Assembly (NCBI GenBank): GCA_018267365.1
Contig: JAFDYQ010000040.1
Coordinates: forward strand, 1 to 41,745
Direction: 5' to 3'
From: Bacteroidota bacterium
GTDB taxonomy: Bacteria > Bacteroidota > Bacteroidia > Chitinophagales > LD1
Length of the DNA stretch: 41,745 nucleotides
The translations under genes and the position numbers were made by a program. Each line of letters opens with the position of its first letter. The first letter of the stretch is position 1. The notes beneath the pieces are model-generated. The model had not been told where the DNA came from, did no database searches, and saw nothing but the letters and a program-made list of their open reading frames with translations. This document shows, one piece after another, positions 23,874 to 32,615 of the stretch.

Positions 23874-24728
23874 ATGATCAAGCTGACCGAATGTCCGAGA
23901 GATGCCATGCAGGGGTTGAAGTACTTCATCCCAACCGAGAGCAAAATAGAGTATATCAATAAATTGCTCCGTGTAGGCTACTATGCGCTGGACTTTGGCA
24001 GTTTCGTATCGGCAGAGGTCATACCCCAGATGGCAGATACTGTAGAGGTACTGGCCGGGCTGGATCTCTCAGCTACCAAAACAAAACTCATAGCGATCAT
24101 AGCCAACGAACGTGGCGCGCAAAATGCCTGCGAGCATAAAGAGATCACCTACCTTGGTTTCCCTTTCTCTGTGTCGGAGACCTTTCAGATGCGCAATACG
24201 CATGCGACTATCCTGCAGTCTCTGGAGCGTGTCAAGAAGATCAAAGAACTCTGCGACGAGCACGGCAAGGAACTGATACTGTACATTTCTATGGGTTTCG
24301 GCAATCCATATGGCGATCCCTACAACCCTGAGATAGTAGAGCGCTGGGTAGAGCAGCTGAGCCATCTGGGTATCAAGATATTTATGCTGTCTGATACCGT
24401 GGGTGTAGCTACACCTGATACGATCACACATCTTTTCAGCACACTGATACCGCGCTTCCCTCAGCTGGAGATAGGAGCGCACCTGCACACTGCTCCGCAC
24501 AACTGGCGCGTGAAAGTAGATGCTGCCTACAAGAATGGCTGTGTACGCTTTGACTCGGTGATCAAGGGCTACGGTGGCTGCCCTATGGCAGACGACGACC
24601 TGATAGGCAATATGCCGACAGAGAATCTCCTCAATTACTTTGACCCGCACAAAGACTTCGGCCCCGACTTCTCTATCAAGGCATTTGAAGATGCGCTGCG
24701 GTCAGCTAATAATGTGTTTGTGCATTAA
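23874..24728 (+). CDS. Hydroxymethylglutaryl-CoA lyase (HMGL-like family)
   Basis: A 284-residue TIM-barrel enzyme that would cleave HMG-CoA to acetyl-CoA and acetoacetate in leucine breakdown. Evidence: KLTECPRDAMQG (catalytic R9, metal D10), LDFGSFVS, a SDTVGVATPDTI segment, metal-binding GAHLHTAP, and GGCPMADDDLIGNMPTENL with the catalytic-loop cysteine. The DMA loop (ADDD instead of AxGASGN) is the form I associate with Bacteroidota homologues. The ATG at 23874 matches the usual N-terminus; an upstream GTG lies inside the dispersed repeat and is rejected. Single gene, followed by an unrelated AT-rich gene. A related 2-isopropylmalate or homocitrate synthase function is less likely given the size. 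Confidence 0.88.
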   Translation: MIKLTECPRDAMQGLKYFIPTESKIEYINKLLRVGYYALDFGSFVSAEVIPQMADTVEVLAGLDLSATKTKLIAIIANERGAQNACEHKEITYLGFPFSVSETFQMRNTHATILQSLERVKKIKELCDEHGKELILYISMGFGNPYGDPYNPEIVERWVEQLSHLGIKIFMLSDTVGVATPDTITHLFSTLIPRFPQLEIGAHLHTAPHNWRVKVDAAYKNGCVRFDSVIKGYGGCPMADDDLIGNMPTENLLNYFDPHKDFGPDFSIKAFEDALRSANNVFVH

Positions 24729-24742
24729 TAAAATTCCTGCTA

Positions 24743-25108
24743 ATGACTGTTTCTACAATTAAAGAGAATTACGTTTCTTTTCTTCAAAATGAATATGGGT
24801 ATTCTTTAAAGCTGCCACATTACCCTTGGGTGCTTCTAGAGGCTGCAATAGAGGAAACGTTGAATAGTAAAATAAATGATGTGCCTTTCTACAAGCATTT
24901 ATCGGAAGCAAATCTATATTGCTATATAAATAGCAACTGGAAGAATCGATATGAACAGTTACTGAATTTATATTCGGAAACCAGTCCCACAAGTATAACA
25001 ATTGGAGGTGTAAGTCCTCAAAATATCTACGATCATAAAGCTCAATTTGAGAGCTTGTTTAATGATCTAGATGAATTGGAATTGTTTAAGAGTGGTTCTC
25101 TGTTTTAA
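24743..25108 (+). CDS. Hypothetical protein, AT-rich orphan
   Basis: A 121-residue soluble protein starting MTVSTIKENYVSFLQNEYGY, rich in aromatic and acidic residues. No signal peptide, membrane helix or recognised motif. It lies 14 bases after the HMG-CoA lyase stop and could be co-transcribed. Its codons are far more A/T-ending than those of the genes around it, which suggests late acquisition, for example as an immunity or small accessory protein. Confidence that it is coding comes from the clean frame and protein-like composition; the function is unknown. Confidence 0.65.
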   Translation: MTVSTIKENYVSFLQNEYGYSLKLPHYPWVLLEAAIEETLNSKINDVPFYKHLSEANLYCYINSNWKNRYEQLLNLYSETSPTSITIGGVSPQNIYDHKAQFESLFNDLDELELFKSGSLF

Positions 25109-25143
25109 AGATTAATCCGCTGGACGCCATCCTGCCGAAATTC

Positions 25144-25183
25144 AATCAAAAATCCTAAATCAGAAATCAAAAATCCGAAATCA
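25144..25183 (+). repeat. Short direct repeat, 20-base period
   Basis: AATCAAAAATCCTAAATCAG is followed directly by AAATCAAAAATCCGAAATCA, two copies of one 20-base unit with a few differences. It fills the gap between the orphan gene and the end of the methyltransferase gene. Likely simple-sequence drift rather than a regulatory site. Confidence 0.5.
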
Positions 25184-26371
25184 CTCCACCGACAGCACCA
25201 GCCCCTTCAGGTACAATCCCTCCGGATGGAAGATGCTCTGCGGGTGATCTGCCGGCTGATTGAGATGGTCTATGATGCGGATATTGCGGCCGCTCTCTAT
25301 GGCACCCGCTGCTACAGCTCCGTCAAACAGTTCCGGCCCCACCGCCTGTGAGCAGGAGAAGGTGAATACGATACCGCCCGGCTTGATCTTATCAAAGGCA
25401 GCTTTATTGAGGCGCTTGTAGGCCTGCACCGCTTGGTGACGGCTATGCTGATTTTTGGCAAAGGCCGGCGGGTCCAGCACGATCACATCATAGTAGCCGT
25501 CAGGAGACCGCTTCATAAATTCAAACACGTCCTCCGCGGCAGCCTGATGAATGCCTTCAGGAATATTGTTCAGCTTGATATTTTGCACGGCCAGTTCTAT
25601 GGCCTTCACGGAGCTATCTACAGAGTGCACCAGTGATGCACCGGCCTTGGCAGCGTATACAGAGAAGCCGCCCGTATAGCTAAATGTATTCAGGACCTTT
25701 TTGCCCTTTACATATTTGGATAGCAGCTGGCGGTTCTCGCGCTGGTCTATGAAGAAGCCCGTCTTCTGGCCACCCTCCCAGTCCACCAGAAATTTATGTC
25801 CATACTCTAAAACCTCATTGGCTGTTCTCTCACCGTATAGGTAGGAGCCTGCTACATCGGCTTTCTGCTTGCGCTCCAGCACGGCTTCGCTTTTATCATA
25901 AACAGCTTTGAGTGATTTACCGAGTACTTTCTTTAGCGCCTCCGTGATCAGCGTGCGCTGGCTATGTATAAAGAGGCTGTGCGCCTGAAAGACGCAAGTA
26001 CCTGCGTAGTAATCTATCACCATCCCCGGCACACCATCGCCCTCTGCATTCACGAGGCGGAAGACGTTTGTCTCCTTGCTATCTGTAATGCCGATGTTCT
26101 TGCGCAGCGTCCAGGCCGACTGTATCTTATTCAGCCAGAGCTCCTCCAAAGAAGAAACGGGCGCGAAAGACAACACGCGCACAGCGATGCTGCCCGAGCT
26201 GTAGTAGCCCAGCGCGAGAAACTGGCCGCGACCATCCTGCACCTCTACGAGCGCGCCATCGGTTACATTATTATCCTTGCGCTGGATAGCGCCGGAGAAT
26301 ATCCATGGGTGAAAACGTTTGACGGCCTCGGCCTTGTGTGGATGGAGTATGACTGCAGGATACTGTGACAT
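25181..26371 (-). CDS. Class I SAM-dependent rRNA methyltransferase, RlmI-like
   Basis: A 396-residue protein with an N-terminal PUA-like RNA-binding domain (about 1-75, HPHKAEAVKRFHPWIFSGAI) and a Rossmann-type methyltransferase domain. Motifs: VDWEGGQKTGFFIDQRENR, SAM-binding VLNTFSYTGGFSVYAAKAGA (split here as two overlapping segments), VIVLDPPAFAKN and FTFSCSQ with the conserved cysteine. This is the layout of E. coli RlmI, which makes m5C in 23S rRNA; the exact base modified here is not proven. The ATG at 26371 gives the standard MSQYPAVILHP start; an earlier ATG at 26401 adds ten residues. It follows FolC on the same strand with a 38-base gap. Confidence 0.9.
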   Translation of the reverse strand: MSQYPAVILHPHKAEAVKRFHPWIFSGAIQRKDNNVTDGALVEVQDGRGQFLALGYYSSGSIAVRVLSFAPVSSLEELWLNKIQSAWTLRKNIGITDSKETNVFRLVNAEGDGVPGMVIDYYAGTCVFQAHSLFIHSQRTLITEALKKVLGKSLKAVYDKSEAVLERKQKADVAGSYLYGERTANEVLEYGHKFLVDWEGGQKTGFFIDQRENRQLLSKYVKGKKVLNTFSYTGGFSVYAAKAGASLVHSVDSSVKAIELAVQNIKLNNIPEGIHQAAAEDVFEFMKRSPDGYYDVIVLDPPAFAKNQHSRHQAVQAYKRLNKAAFDKIKPGGIVFTFSCSQAVGPELFDGAVAAGAIESGRNIRIIDHLNQPADHPQSIFHPEGLYLKGLVLSVE

Positions 26372-26409
26372 AGCCGCGAAAGTATCACTTAAAACCAGCA
26401 AAATAAAAC

Positions 26410-27678
26410 TCAGACCAGCTCTGCTACTACAAAGATGCTGCCGCTCACTACTACGAGATCTTTTTTGCCGGCAGCAGCGAGGGCTGCCTTATAGGCTTTT
26501 TTCACTGAGGGGTAGATGTTGCCTTTCAGCTTCTGTGTGCTAGCTTCTTGCTGTAGTTCTGCAGCGTCTTTGCCGCGTGGTATATCTGGTTTGCAGAAGT
26601 AGTAAGTAGCCTTTTTAGGAAGCAGAGATAGTATATGCGTGATGTCCTTGTCTGATACGGTGCCATAGACAAAGTGTAGTTGCTGATACTCCAGCTTGCG
26701 AAGCTGAGTGGTCAGCTCTTTGATACCACCCTCGTTGTGCGCGCTGTCAAATATGACCAGCGGCTTTTTGCCGATCACCATCCAGCGGCCTATAAAGTAG
26801 GTCGAGTTTTTTACCTGCTTCAATCCTTTGGCTACAGCGCTGTCAGTGATCGTAATGCCACCTGCACGTAGCTGCTGCACGGCAGCGAGCGCAGTAGTGA
26901 TGTTCTTCCTCTGGTAGTCGCCTGTCAGGTCGCTCTTGTATGACTTGTCAGTTATGCTGAAAGAAATTCCGGTGATGTCATTTTTAAAATTGGAAAGCCT
27001 GACAGCCTTATCTGCAAAAATGAGTGGTGCTTTATTCTTTTCCGCTGTGCGGATAAATATCTCTTTCGTATCAGGATGTGTCTCACCGATCACTACAGGT
27101 ATGTGTGGCTTGATGATGCCGGCTTTTTCACCTGCTATCAGCGGCAGCGTATTGCCCAGAAACTGTGTATGGTCATAGCTGATATTTGTGATGACGGATA
27201 GGAGCGGAGTGATGATATTGGTAGAGTCCAGCCTGCCGCCCATGCCTACCTCTATGATGGCATAGTCTACCTTCTGCTCTCTAAAATATGAGAAAGCCAT
27301 AGCCGTGGTGATCTCAAAAAAAGAAGCGTTAACCTTTTTAAATTTCCCGAGGTTGTCATTGACAAAGCGCGTGATAAAGGGACGTGAGATGAGCTTGCCG
27401 TTGATCTTGATGCGCTCCCTGTAGTCGCGGTAGTGAGGCGAAGTAAACACACCAACTTTATATCCCTGGGCCTGCAGGATAGACGCGAGGATATGCGTAA
27501 CGGAGCCCTTACCGTTTGTACCTGCTACGTGTATAAACTTAATGCCGCGCTCGGGATGCCCGAGTATCTTTGACAGAGCAATGATATTGCCCAGGTCAGC
27601 GCGGTACGCTGCCGCCCCCACACGCTGAAACATCGGCAGCTGATGGAGCAGGTAGTCTACGGCTTCTTTGTATGTCAT
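26410..27678 (-). CDS. folC: Dihydrofolate/folylpolyglutamate synthase
   Basis: A 422-residue Mur-ligase-type enzyme that adds glutamate to dihydropteroate and then to folates. The ATP loop is HVAGTNGKGSVTHILASIL (P-loop 52-59). GVFTSPHYRDYRERIKINGK, YAIIEVGMGGRLDSTNII, SYDHTQFLGNT and a C-terminal domain with IFDSAHNEGGI follow. All the hallmark FolC segments are present, and the length is normal. The ATG at 27678 (MTYKEAVDYL) matches the family N-terminus. Upstream of the RlmI-like gene, with which it may be co-transcribed; the 117 bases before it hold AT-rich sequence and no gene. Confidence 0.95.
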   Translation of the reverse strand: MTYKEAVDYLLHQLPMFQRVGAAAYRADLGNIIALSKILGHPERGIKFIHVAGTNGKGSVTHILASILQAQGYKVGVFTSPHYRDYRERIKINGKLISRPFITRFVNDNLGKFKKVNASFFEITTAMAFSYFREQKVDYAIIEVGMGGRLDSTNIITPLLSVITNISYDHTQFLGNTLPLIAGEKAGIIKPHIPVVIGETHPDTKEIFIRTAEKNKAPLIFADKAVRLSNFKNDITGISFSITDKSYKSDLTGDYQRKNITTALAAVQQLRAGGITITDSAVAKGLKQVKNSTYFIGRWMVIGKKPLVIFDSAHNEGGIKELTTQLRKLEYQQLHFVYGTVSDKDITHILSLLPKKATYYFCKPDIPRGKDAAELQQEASTQKLKGNIYPSVKKAYKAALAAAGKKDLVVVSGSIFVVAELV

Positions 27679-27795
27679 AGTAACTTGAAGATGAGATGAT
27701 TTGAAAATTTGAAAATGAAATCAAATACAATTCTCTTTGCCTTTCCTTTATCCCTTTGCGCCTTTGCGAGAAATTACTTTCGCCTCAAAGGGGAT

Positions 27796-28443
27796 TCAAT
27801 CATTCAGATTCGTCAGCATCACTCCATGCTCATCAAAGAGGTGCGGGTAGTGCAGCTTCAGCTCTGATACAAAGAGATCGTACGGCATGTCATCAAACTG
27901 GCCATACTCATGGATATACTTCATATACTGCTGCCCATCCGGCGAGAACTCCTGGAACACAGAATCATGCACGCCATCAAACTCTAGTGGTACAGTACCA
28001 AACAATTCGCAAAGCCTTTTATTGAAAGCCGGCGTACATTTTACCCACTGGCCATCTAGCAGAAATTCGTTGTATCCATGAAATACGAACTTATCTGAGC
28101 GCAGCATGCGGATAAATTTCTCTGTAGAGAGGTGGTTCTGCACGATAGAGAAGCCCAGGCGCGAAGGAATGCCGACAGCACGACCACAGGCGGCAAGCAG
28201 TAGTGATTTCTCTATGCAGTAGCCATAGCGGCGCTGCAGCGTCAGGCTGCCGGATATGGCATCAGGAGAGAGGATGATGTGATACGGGTCGTAGCGTATA
28301 TCGTCTCGCACAGCATAGTACAGTGCCACTGCCTTTTCACGGTCGGTCATCTCAGGTGTGGTGTGCGCACGGGCATAGGCTATCACCTCAGGATGGTCAC
28401 TATCTATGAAGGGCGTGGAGCGGGTATACTGATCTATAGTCAC
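27796..28443 (-). CDS. Transglutaminase-like cysteine protein
   Basis: A 215-residue protein with a transglutaminase-like core: YYAVRDDIRYDPY, the nucleophile region RRYGYCIEKSLLLAACGRAVGI (split; C76), and the histidine region FVFHGYNEFLLDGQWVKCTPAFN (split; H122). The third catalytic residue, usually Asp in a DPT-like motif, appears replaced: the aligned stretch reads KCTPAFN (T137). The enzyme may be a peptidase-like hydrolase using a substitute, or be altered in activity. No signal peptide, so probably cytosolic. It is divergent from the amino-acid permease, with only 55 bases between the starts. Confidence 0.82.
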   Translation of the reverse strand: MTIDQYTRSTPFIDSDHPEVIAYARAHTTPEMTDREKAVALYYAVRDDIRYDPYHIILSPDAISGSLTLQRRYGYCIEKSLLLAACGRAVGIPSRLGFSIVQNHLSTEKFIRMLRSDKFVFHGYNEFLLDGQWVKCTPAFNKRLCELFGTVPLEFDGVHDSVFQEFSPDGQQYMKYIHEYGQFDDMPYDLFVSELKLHYPHLFDEHGVMLTNLND

Positions 28444-28498
28444 GGTAGCATGATTTCAGGCTGCAATTTTAGGATAAACCTTTGTTATTTTGGGTGAA

Positions 28499-29857
28499 AT
28501 GTCAAAACTCGTACGCGGTCTCAGCCTGGGTCAGTCAGTCGCCATCAATATGATAGACATGGTGGGCATAGGCCCCTTTGTCACGATGCCCTTTGTGATA
28601 GGCGCTATGAGCGGGCCACAATCTATCATAGCGTGGCTGCTGGGTGCGCTGCTGGCCTTTGCAGATGGGGCCGTGTGGGCAGAGCTGGGCGCGCGCTGGC
28701 CAGAGGCGGGCGGTAGCTATGCCTTTTTGCAAAACCTCTATGGCAGGCAAAAGTGGGGGAGACTGATGGCCTTTCTCTACGTCTGGCAAACCTCAATACA
28801 AGCGCCACTCGTGATCGCCTCCGGGGCGATAGGCTTTGCGCAGTACCTTACGTATCTCGTGCCCTCGCTAGGACCCATAGAGCAGAAAGCAGTCTCCGGC
28901 GGACTCGTCATACTCATTACCATACTGCTCTATCGCAAGATCAGTGACATAGGCAAAATATCTGTCGCGATGGGCATGATCGTGATCGGTACGATACTCT
29001 GGCTCATCTTTAGTGGCTTTACGCACTTTGATCCATCGCTGTCTTTCGCCGGAGGCGCAAAGGAACTGGTGCCTGATCTCACACCGCTATTCTTTTTTGG
29101 ACTCGGGCAGGCATCGCTGAAAACGGTCTACTCCTATCTCGGCTACTACAATGTGTGCCATCTGGGCGGCGAGATCAAGGAGCCGGAGGTCAATATCCCG
29201 CGCAGCATTTTCATCTCGATAGCAGGTATCGCTATACTGTATCTCTCTATGCACACAGCAGTGCTCGGTACTATACCCTGGCAGGAGGCGAAGGATTCTA
29301 AATTTATTGTCAGTCTTTTCTTTGAGCGGATATACGGGCATACGGCGGCACTGGTGGCCACAGTGCTCGTGCTGCTCATAGCTATCTCGTCGCTCTTTGC
29401 CGTCATGCTCGGCTACTCACGCGTACCCTACGCCGCCGCTACTGATGGCAATTTCTTCAGCATCTTCTCGCGCCTGCATCCTACCAAGCACTTCCCCTAT
29501 GTGTCGCTGCTGGTCATGGCAGGAGTAGCTTTTGCATTCAGCTTGCTTTTCCGCCTCGGCGAGGTGATCTCTGCTATCGTGACGATGCGGATCATCATAC
29601 AGTTCGTAGGGCAGGCGGTAGGTCTGCTGCTCTATCATGCTAAGATGAGGCAGGATAAGTTCCCGTATAGGATGTGGCTGTATCCCGTGCCTGCTATCGT
29701 AGCCCTGCTCGTATGGGGCTTTATCTTCTGCTATGCAGATGTGAAGTTTATCCTGGGTGCGCTGGTAGTGATAGTGACAGGAATCATTCTCTATCTGATC
29801 AAAGCCAATCTCTCTAAAGAATGGCCTTTTGCCCCTGCTAAAACTGAAAGTAAATAA
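28499..29857 (+). CDS. APC-family amino acid permease
   Basis: A 452-residue inner-membrane transporter with about 12 helices. TM1 carries the unwound substrate-binding motif INMIDMVGIGPFVTMP, and FADGAVWAELGARWPEAGGSY is the next conserved segment (split over 21 residues). GEIKEPEVNIPRS, an APC signature in the TM6-7 region, is also visible. It imports or exchanges amino acids or related amines; specificity cannot be read. ATG 28499 (MSKLVRGLSLGQ) is chosen over a TTG three codons earlier. Its 3' end overlaps the MBOAT gene by 20 bases on the opposite strand. Confidence 0.92.
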   Translation: MSKLVRGLSLGQSVAINMIDMVGIGPFVTMPFVIGAMSGPQSIIAWLLGALLAFADGAVWAELGARWPEAGGSYAFLQNLYGRQKWGRLMAFLYVWQTSIQAPLVIASGAIGFAQYLTYLVPSLGPIEQKAVSGGLVILITILLYRKISDIGKISVAMGMIVIGTILWLIFSGFTHFDPSLSFAGGAKELVPDLTPLFFFGLGQASLKTVYSYLGYYNVCHLGGEIKEPEVNIPRSIFISIAGIAILYLSMHTAVLGTIPWQEAKDSKFIVSLFFERIYGHTAALVATVLVLLIAISSLFAVMLGYSRVPYAAATDGNFFSIFSRLHPTKHFPYVSLLVMAGVAFAFSLLFRLGEVISAIVTMRIIIQFVGQAVGLLLYHAKMRQDKFPYRMWLYPVPAIVALLVWGFIFCYADVKFILGALVVIVTGIILYLIKANLSKEWPFAPAKTESK

Positions 29858-31307
29858 ACGGCTGTATCTCAGAGGTCTTGACCTGCACGAGTATGACTAC
29901 TACCACCGCCAGCATCGCTACCACTGCCGGCAGTGGCATACGGTAGACAGCCTGCTGCGCCTCCAGCTCCAGATGGCGCGGCAGGAAGTGCAGGATATAT
30001 CCCAAGAGCATCATGAGCAATACATTCTGATAGCCGGCTATAAATTTGAAGAAGATAGACGGCGTGAAGTGTGTGGCGATCTGTGAGATGACAGAGGTGG
30101 CTATCTGCATATTGTCTGCGCGGAAGAAGATCCAGCAGAAGCAGACGAAGTGGAAGGTGAAGAGGATGCCGAGTACCTTCACAAACCTGGTATCAGGTAT
30201 CTTGACGTATTCCTTGATCCACTTGTCAACGCCGAGCGCAATACCATGCAGCGCACCCCAGATGATAAAGCGAAATGCCGCGCCATGCCACAGCCCACCG
30301 AGCAGCATGGTGATAAACTGATTGAGATAGGTGCGGAAACGTCCTTTCCTGTTTCCTCCCAGTGAAATATAGAGATAGTCGCGCAGCCAGGTAGAGAGCG
30401 AGATATGCCACCTGCGCCAGAACTCTGTGACGCTGGATGACTGATAGGGTGAATTGAAATTGATGCAGAGCCGGTAGCCGAAAAGCAGCGCGATGCCGAT
30501 AGCCATATCACTATAGCCACTAAAGTCGCAGTAGATCTGCAGCGCATAGCCATAGACTCCAAAGAGGTTTTCGAGCCCTGTGTACAGCGTAGGATTGGCA
30601 AAGATGCGGTCTACAAAGTTGGCGCTGATGTAGTCTGAGATCACCGCCTTCTTGAAGAGGCCAGAGATGATCAGGTACATCCCCTCACTAAACATGGCCC
30701 GAGTCACGATAGTAGGCATCGATATCTGCGGGATAAAGTCTCGGGCACGGACTATAGGGCCCGCTACGAGCTGCGGAAAGAAGGACACAAAGAAGGCATA
30801 GTCAAGCATGCGCCGTACTGGTTTCAATTCGCCGCGATAGATATCTATAGTATAGCTGAGCGACTGGAAGGTAAAGAACGATACACCTACCGGGAGGAAG
30901 ATACTGAAGGGACTAAAGTGACTGCCGCTGGCCGCGCAGAAGATCTCATAGAGGAAGTTGGTGTATTTGAAATAGCCCAGCAGACCGAGATTGAGCACGA
31001 GGCTGAAGATGAGCAAGCCCTTTCGCTGCCAGCCTTTGGGGGCATTGGCCATGATGTTGGCCAGATTGTAATCTACAACCGTGGATAGTACGAGTAGCAG
31101 GAAATAAATGCCGCTTGACTTGTAATAGAAATAGTACGAGAACAAAATAACATATAGCAGCTTCACATTGTGCTTGTGATGGATGAGGTAGAAGATGCTG
31201 ATGAAGCCCGCAAATAAAAACAAAAACAATCCCGAGCTGAATATCAGCGGCTGACGCGGGATATATGCGAACTGATGGAGTAGTTTATGTAGGTCTATCG
31301 AAGGCAT
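29838..31307 (-). CDS. MBOAT O-acyltransferase (AlgI/PatA-like)
   Basis: A 489-residue polytopic protein of the MBOAT family. Signatures: LPVGVSFFTFQSLSYTIDIYRG (split), FFPQLVAGPIVRARDF, DFSGYSDMAIGIALLFG, FWRRWHISLSTWLRDYLY (H301) and LLGGLWHGAAFRFI with the catalytic H341. Members transfer acetyl or other acyl groups across the inner membrane to polysaccharide or peptidoglycan acceptors. It is the last gene of a minus-strand operon after two SGNH-hydrolase-like proteins, with 3 bases to the upstream gene. The arrangement resembles AlgI with AlgJ/AlgX, so extracellular polysaccharide O-acetylation is the likely role. Confidence 0.93.
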   Translation of the reverse strand: MPSIDLHKLLHQFAYIPRQPLIFSSGLFLFLFAGFISIFYLIHHKHNVKLLYVILFSYYFYYKSSGIYFLLLVLSTVVDYNLANIMANAPKGWQRKGLLIFSLVLNLGLLGYFKYTNFLYEIFCAASGSHFSPFSIFLPVGVSFFTFQSLSYTIDIYRGELKPVRRMLDYAFFVSFFPQLVAGPIVRARDFIPQISMPTIVTRAMFSEGMYLIISGLFKKAVISDYISANFVDRIFANPTLYTGLENLFGVYGYALQIYCDFSGYSDMAIGIALLFGYRLCINFNSPYQSSSVTEFWRRWHISLSTWLRDYLYISLGGNRKGRFRTYLNQFITMLLGGLWHGAAFRFIIWGALHGIALGVDKWIKEYVKIPDTRFVKVLGILFTFHFVCFCWIFFRADNMQIATSVISQIATHFTPSIFFKFIAGYQNVLLMMLLGYILHFLPRHLELEAQQAVYRMPLPAVVAMLAVVVVILVQVKTSEIQPFIYFQF

Positions 31308-31310
31308 AGG

Positions 31311-32615
31311 TTACTGGATATCCGGTTTGTTTTGTACATATTCATTGTAGGCTTTCACTATAGCCTCATATAGCAGGTTGCTCTGAAACTCATAGCCCTG
31401 ACGAGTAAAGTGGATGCCATCACTGCGCATCAGGCCGTATCTTTTCCATTGGTAGCAGCTCTTGTAGCCGCCGCCGATAGAGTAGAGATCCCAGATAGCA
31501 ATATTATTTTCAGAGGCATATTGCACCATAGCAGTGTGCAGCGCGGACAGGGAGTTATTGTAGTACTTCTTACGAAAGTAAGAATCAGTAGGGGTCGTGA
31601 TCAGGATCTTTGCCTTAGGGTTGTAGAAATACAGCGCTTTGACCAGCGAGTCGAGTTTAGCTATCGTTCCTTTGGTATCAAACGGTAGCCGCTGTGCCTC
31701 ATTGGTGCCCAGAGAGATGATGATCAGCCTCGGCTGCAGTGCCTGTGTTTGCTCGGCAAAGAAAGCAGCACGCACATACTGGAATGCCTCTGCACCATTG
31801 ACACCTACTGAGTGGAATAGTACCCCGCTGCTGTCGTTCTCCAGGTTGAGGCCGTATACGGTGGTTTCGTTCTGCTGCTCAGAGAGTTTCTTGACCCGCA
31901 GTGTGATGTCATTTGTATTGTACGGGAGGTCAGTGCGCGAGGCAAAAGGATAATCATCCTCCAGGGCATGATGCAGGCTGCCTATGATACGACCTGCCGT
32001 ATCCAGCACATCAAAGTCAAATGCAGAACTATCTTTCTGATAAAACAGGGTCAGTTTGCTGAAAGCATAATTGAGGGGCGGCTGATTGAAAGACCGGATG
32101 CGGAAGGATGTATTATCGGAGAAAGACCTGATGGTCACACCACCAATGCCGATAGGCATCGGGTCATTCACAAAGACACAACGCTTGGACGTGCAGACCA
32201 CGTTGCTCGTGATACGATAGTTGAATGACTCATTGGTGCCCGCTACATGCAGCGGCACTACGAGCCCACGGCCTGCATTGCCAAAGGCGGTTTGGAAATG
32301 GGTCCTGAGAGCAGATGATATAAAGTCTGCCTGTATGTGTGAGTCTCCTATCTGCAGGATGTTTAGCCGCAGCGGCTGCGAAGCTCGTAAAAGATAGAGC
32401 TGCTCAAACACTGAGTCCAGAGACTCCGCATGGATGATCTCATTGCGATCCGCATGGATGAAGGGATACTTCTGAACGGTGTACTTTACCTCCTTGCCCC
32501 GATCTGCGGCACCGCAGGAGTGCAGCAGCGGCAGCAGTAGCAGCAGGCAGAGCGAGCGCAGCAGGTAGCAGTAGGTGTACCCCTGTGAGTGATATGTATG
32601 TTTATTAGCTTGCAA
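31311..32615 (-). CDS. SGNH/GDSL hydrolase-like lipoprotein
   Basis: A 434-residue protein with a hydrophobic N-terminus ending in the lipobox LLHSC (C34), so probably a lipoprotein. The SGNH fold is shown by block I LQIGDSHIQADF (D91, S92), a mid GTNEAQR segment (block III Asn) and block V MRSDGIHFT (D399, H402). All catalytic residues are present. In alginate and related systems, SGNH proteins of this kind take acyl groups from the MBOAT partner and place them on the polymer. Start overlaps the end of the upstream SGNH-like gene by 11 bases. Second gene of the three-gene operon. Confidence 0.86.
   Translation of the reverse strand: MQANKHTYHSQGYTYCYLLRSLCLLLLLPLLHSCGAADRGKEVKYTVQKYPFIHADRNEIIHAESLDSVFEQLYLLRASQPLRLNILQIGDSHIQADFISSALRTHFQTAFGNAGRGLVVPLHVAGTNESFNYRITSNVVCTSKRCVFVNDPMPIGIGGVTIRSFSDNTSFRIRSFNQPPLNYAFSKLTLFYQKDSSAFDFDVLDTAGRIIGSLHHALEDDYPFASRTDLPYNTNDITLRVKKLSEQQNETTVYGLNLENDSSGVLFHSVGVNGAEAFQYVRAAFFAEQTQALQPRLIIISLGTNEAQRLPFDTKGTIAKLDSLVKALYFYNPKAKILITTPTDSYFRKKYYNNSLSALHTAMVQYASENNIAIWDLYSIGGGYKSCYQWKRYGLMRSDGIHFTRQGYEFQSNLLYEAIVKAYNEYVQNKPDIQ

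Noticed and set aside
25144..25183. CRISPR or iteron array
   Set aside because: Only two 20-base A-rich units with differences, without spacers; simple-sequence drift fits better.
27720..27795. Riboswitch or small RNA before folC
   Set aside because: The stretch contains CTTTGCG-type repeats common in Bacteroidota gaps but no conserved fold that I can recognise.
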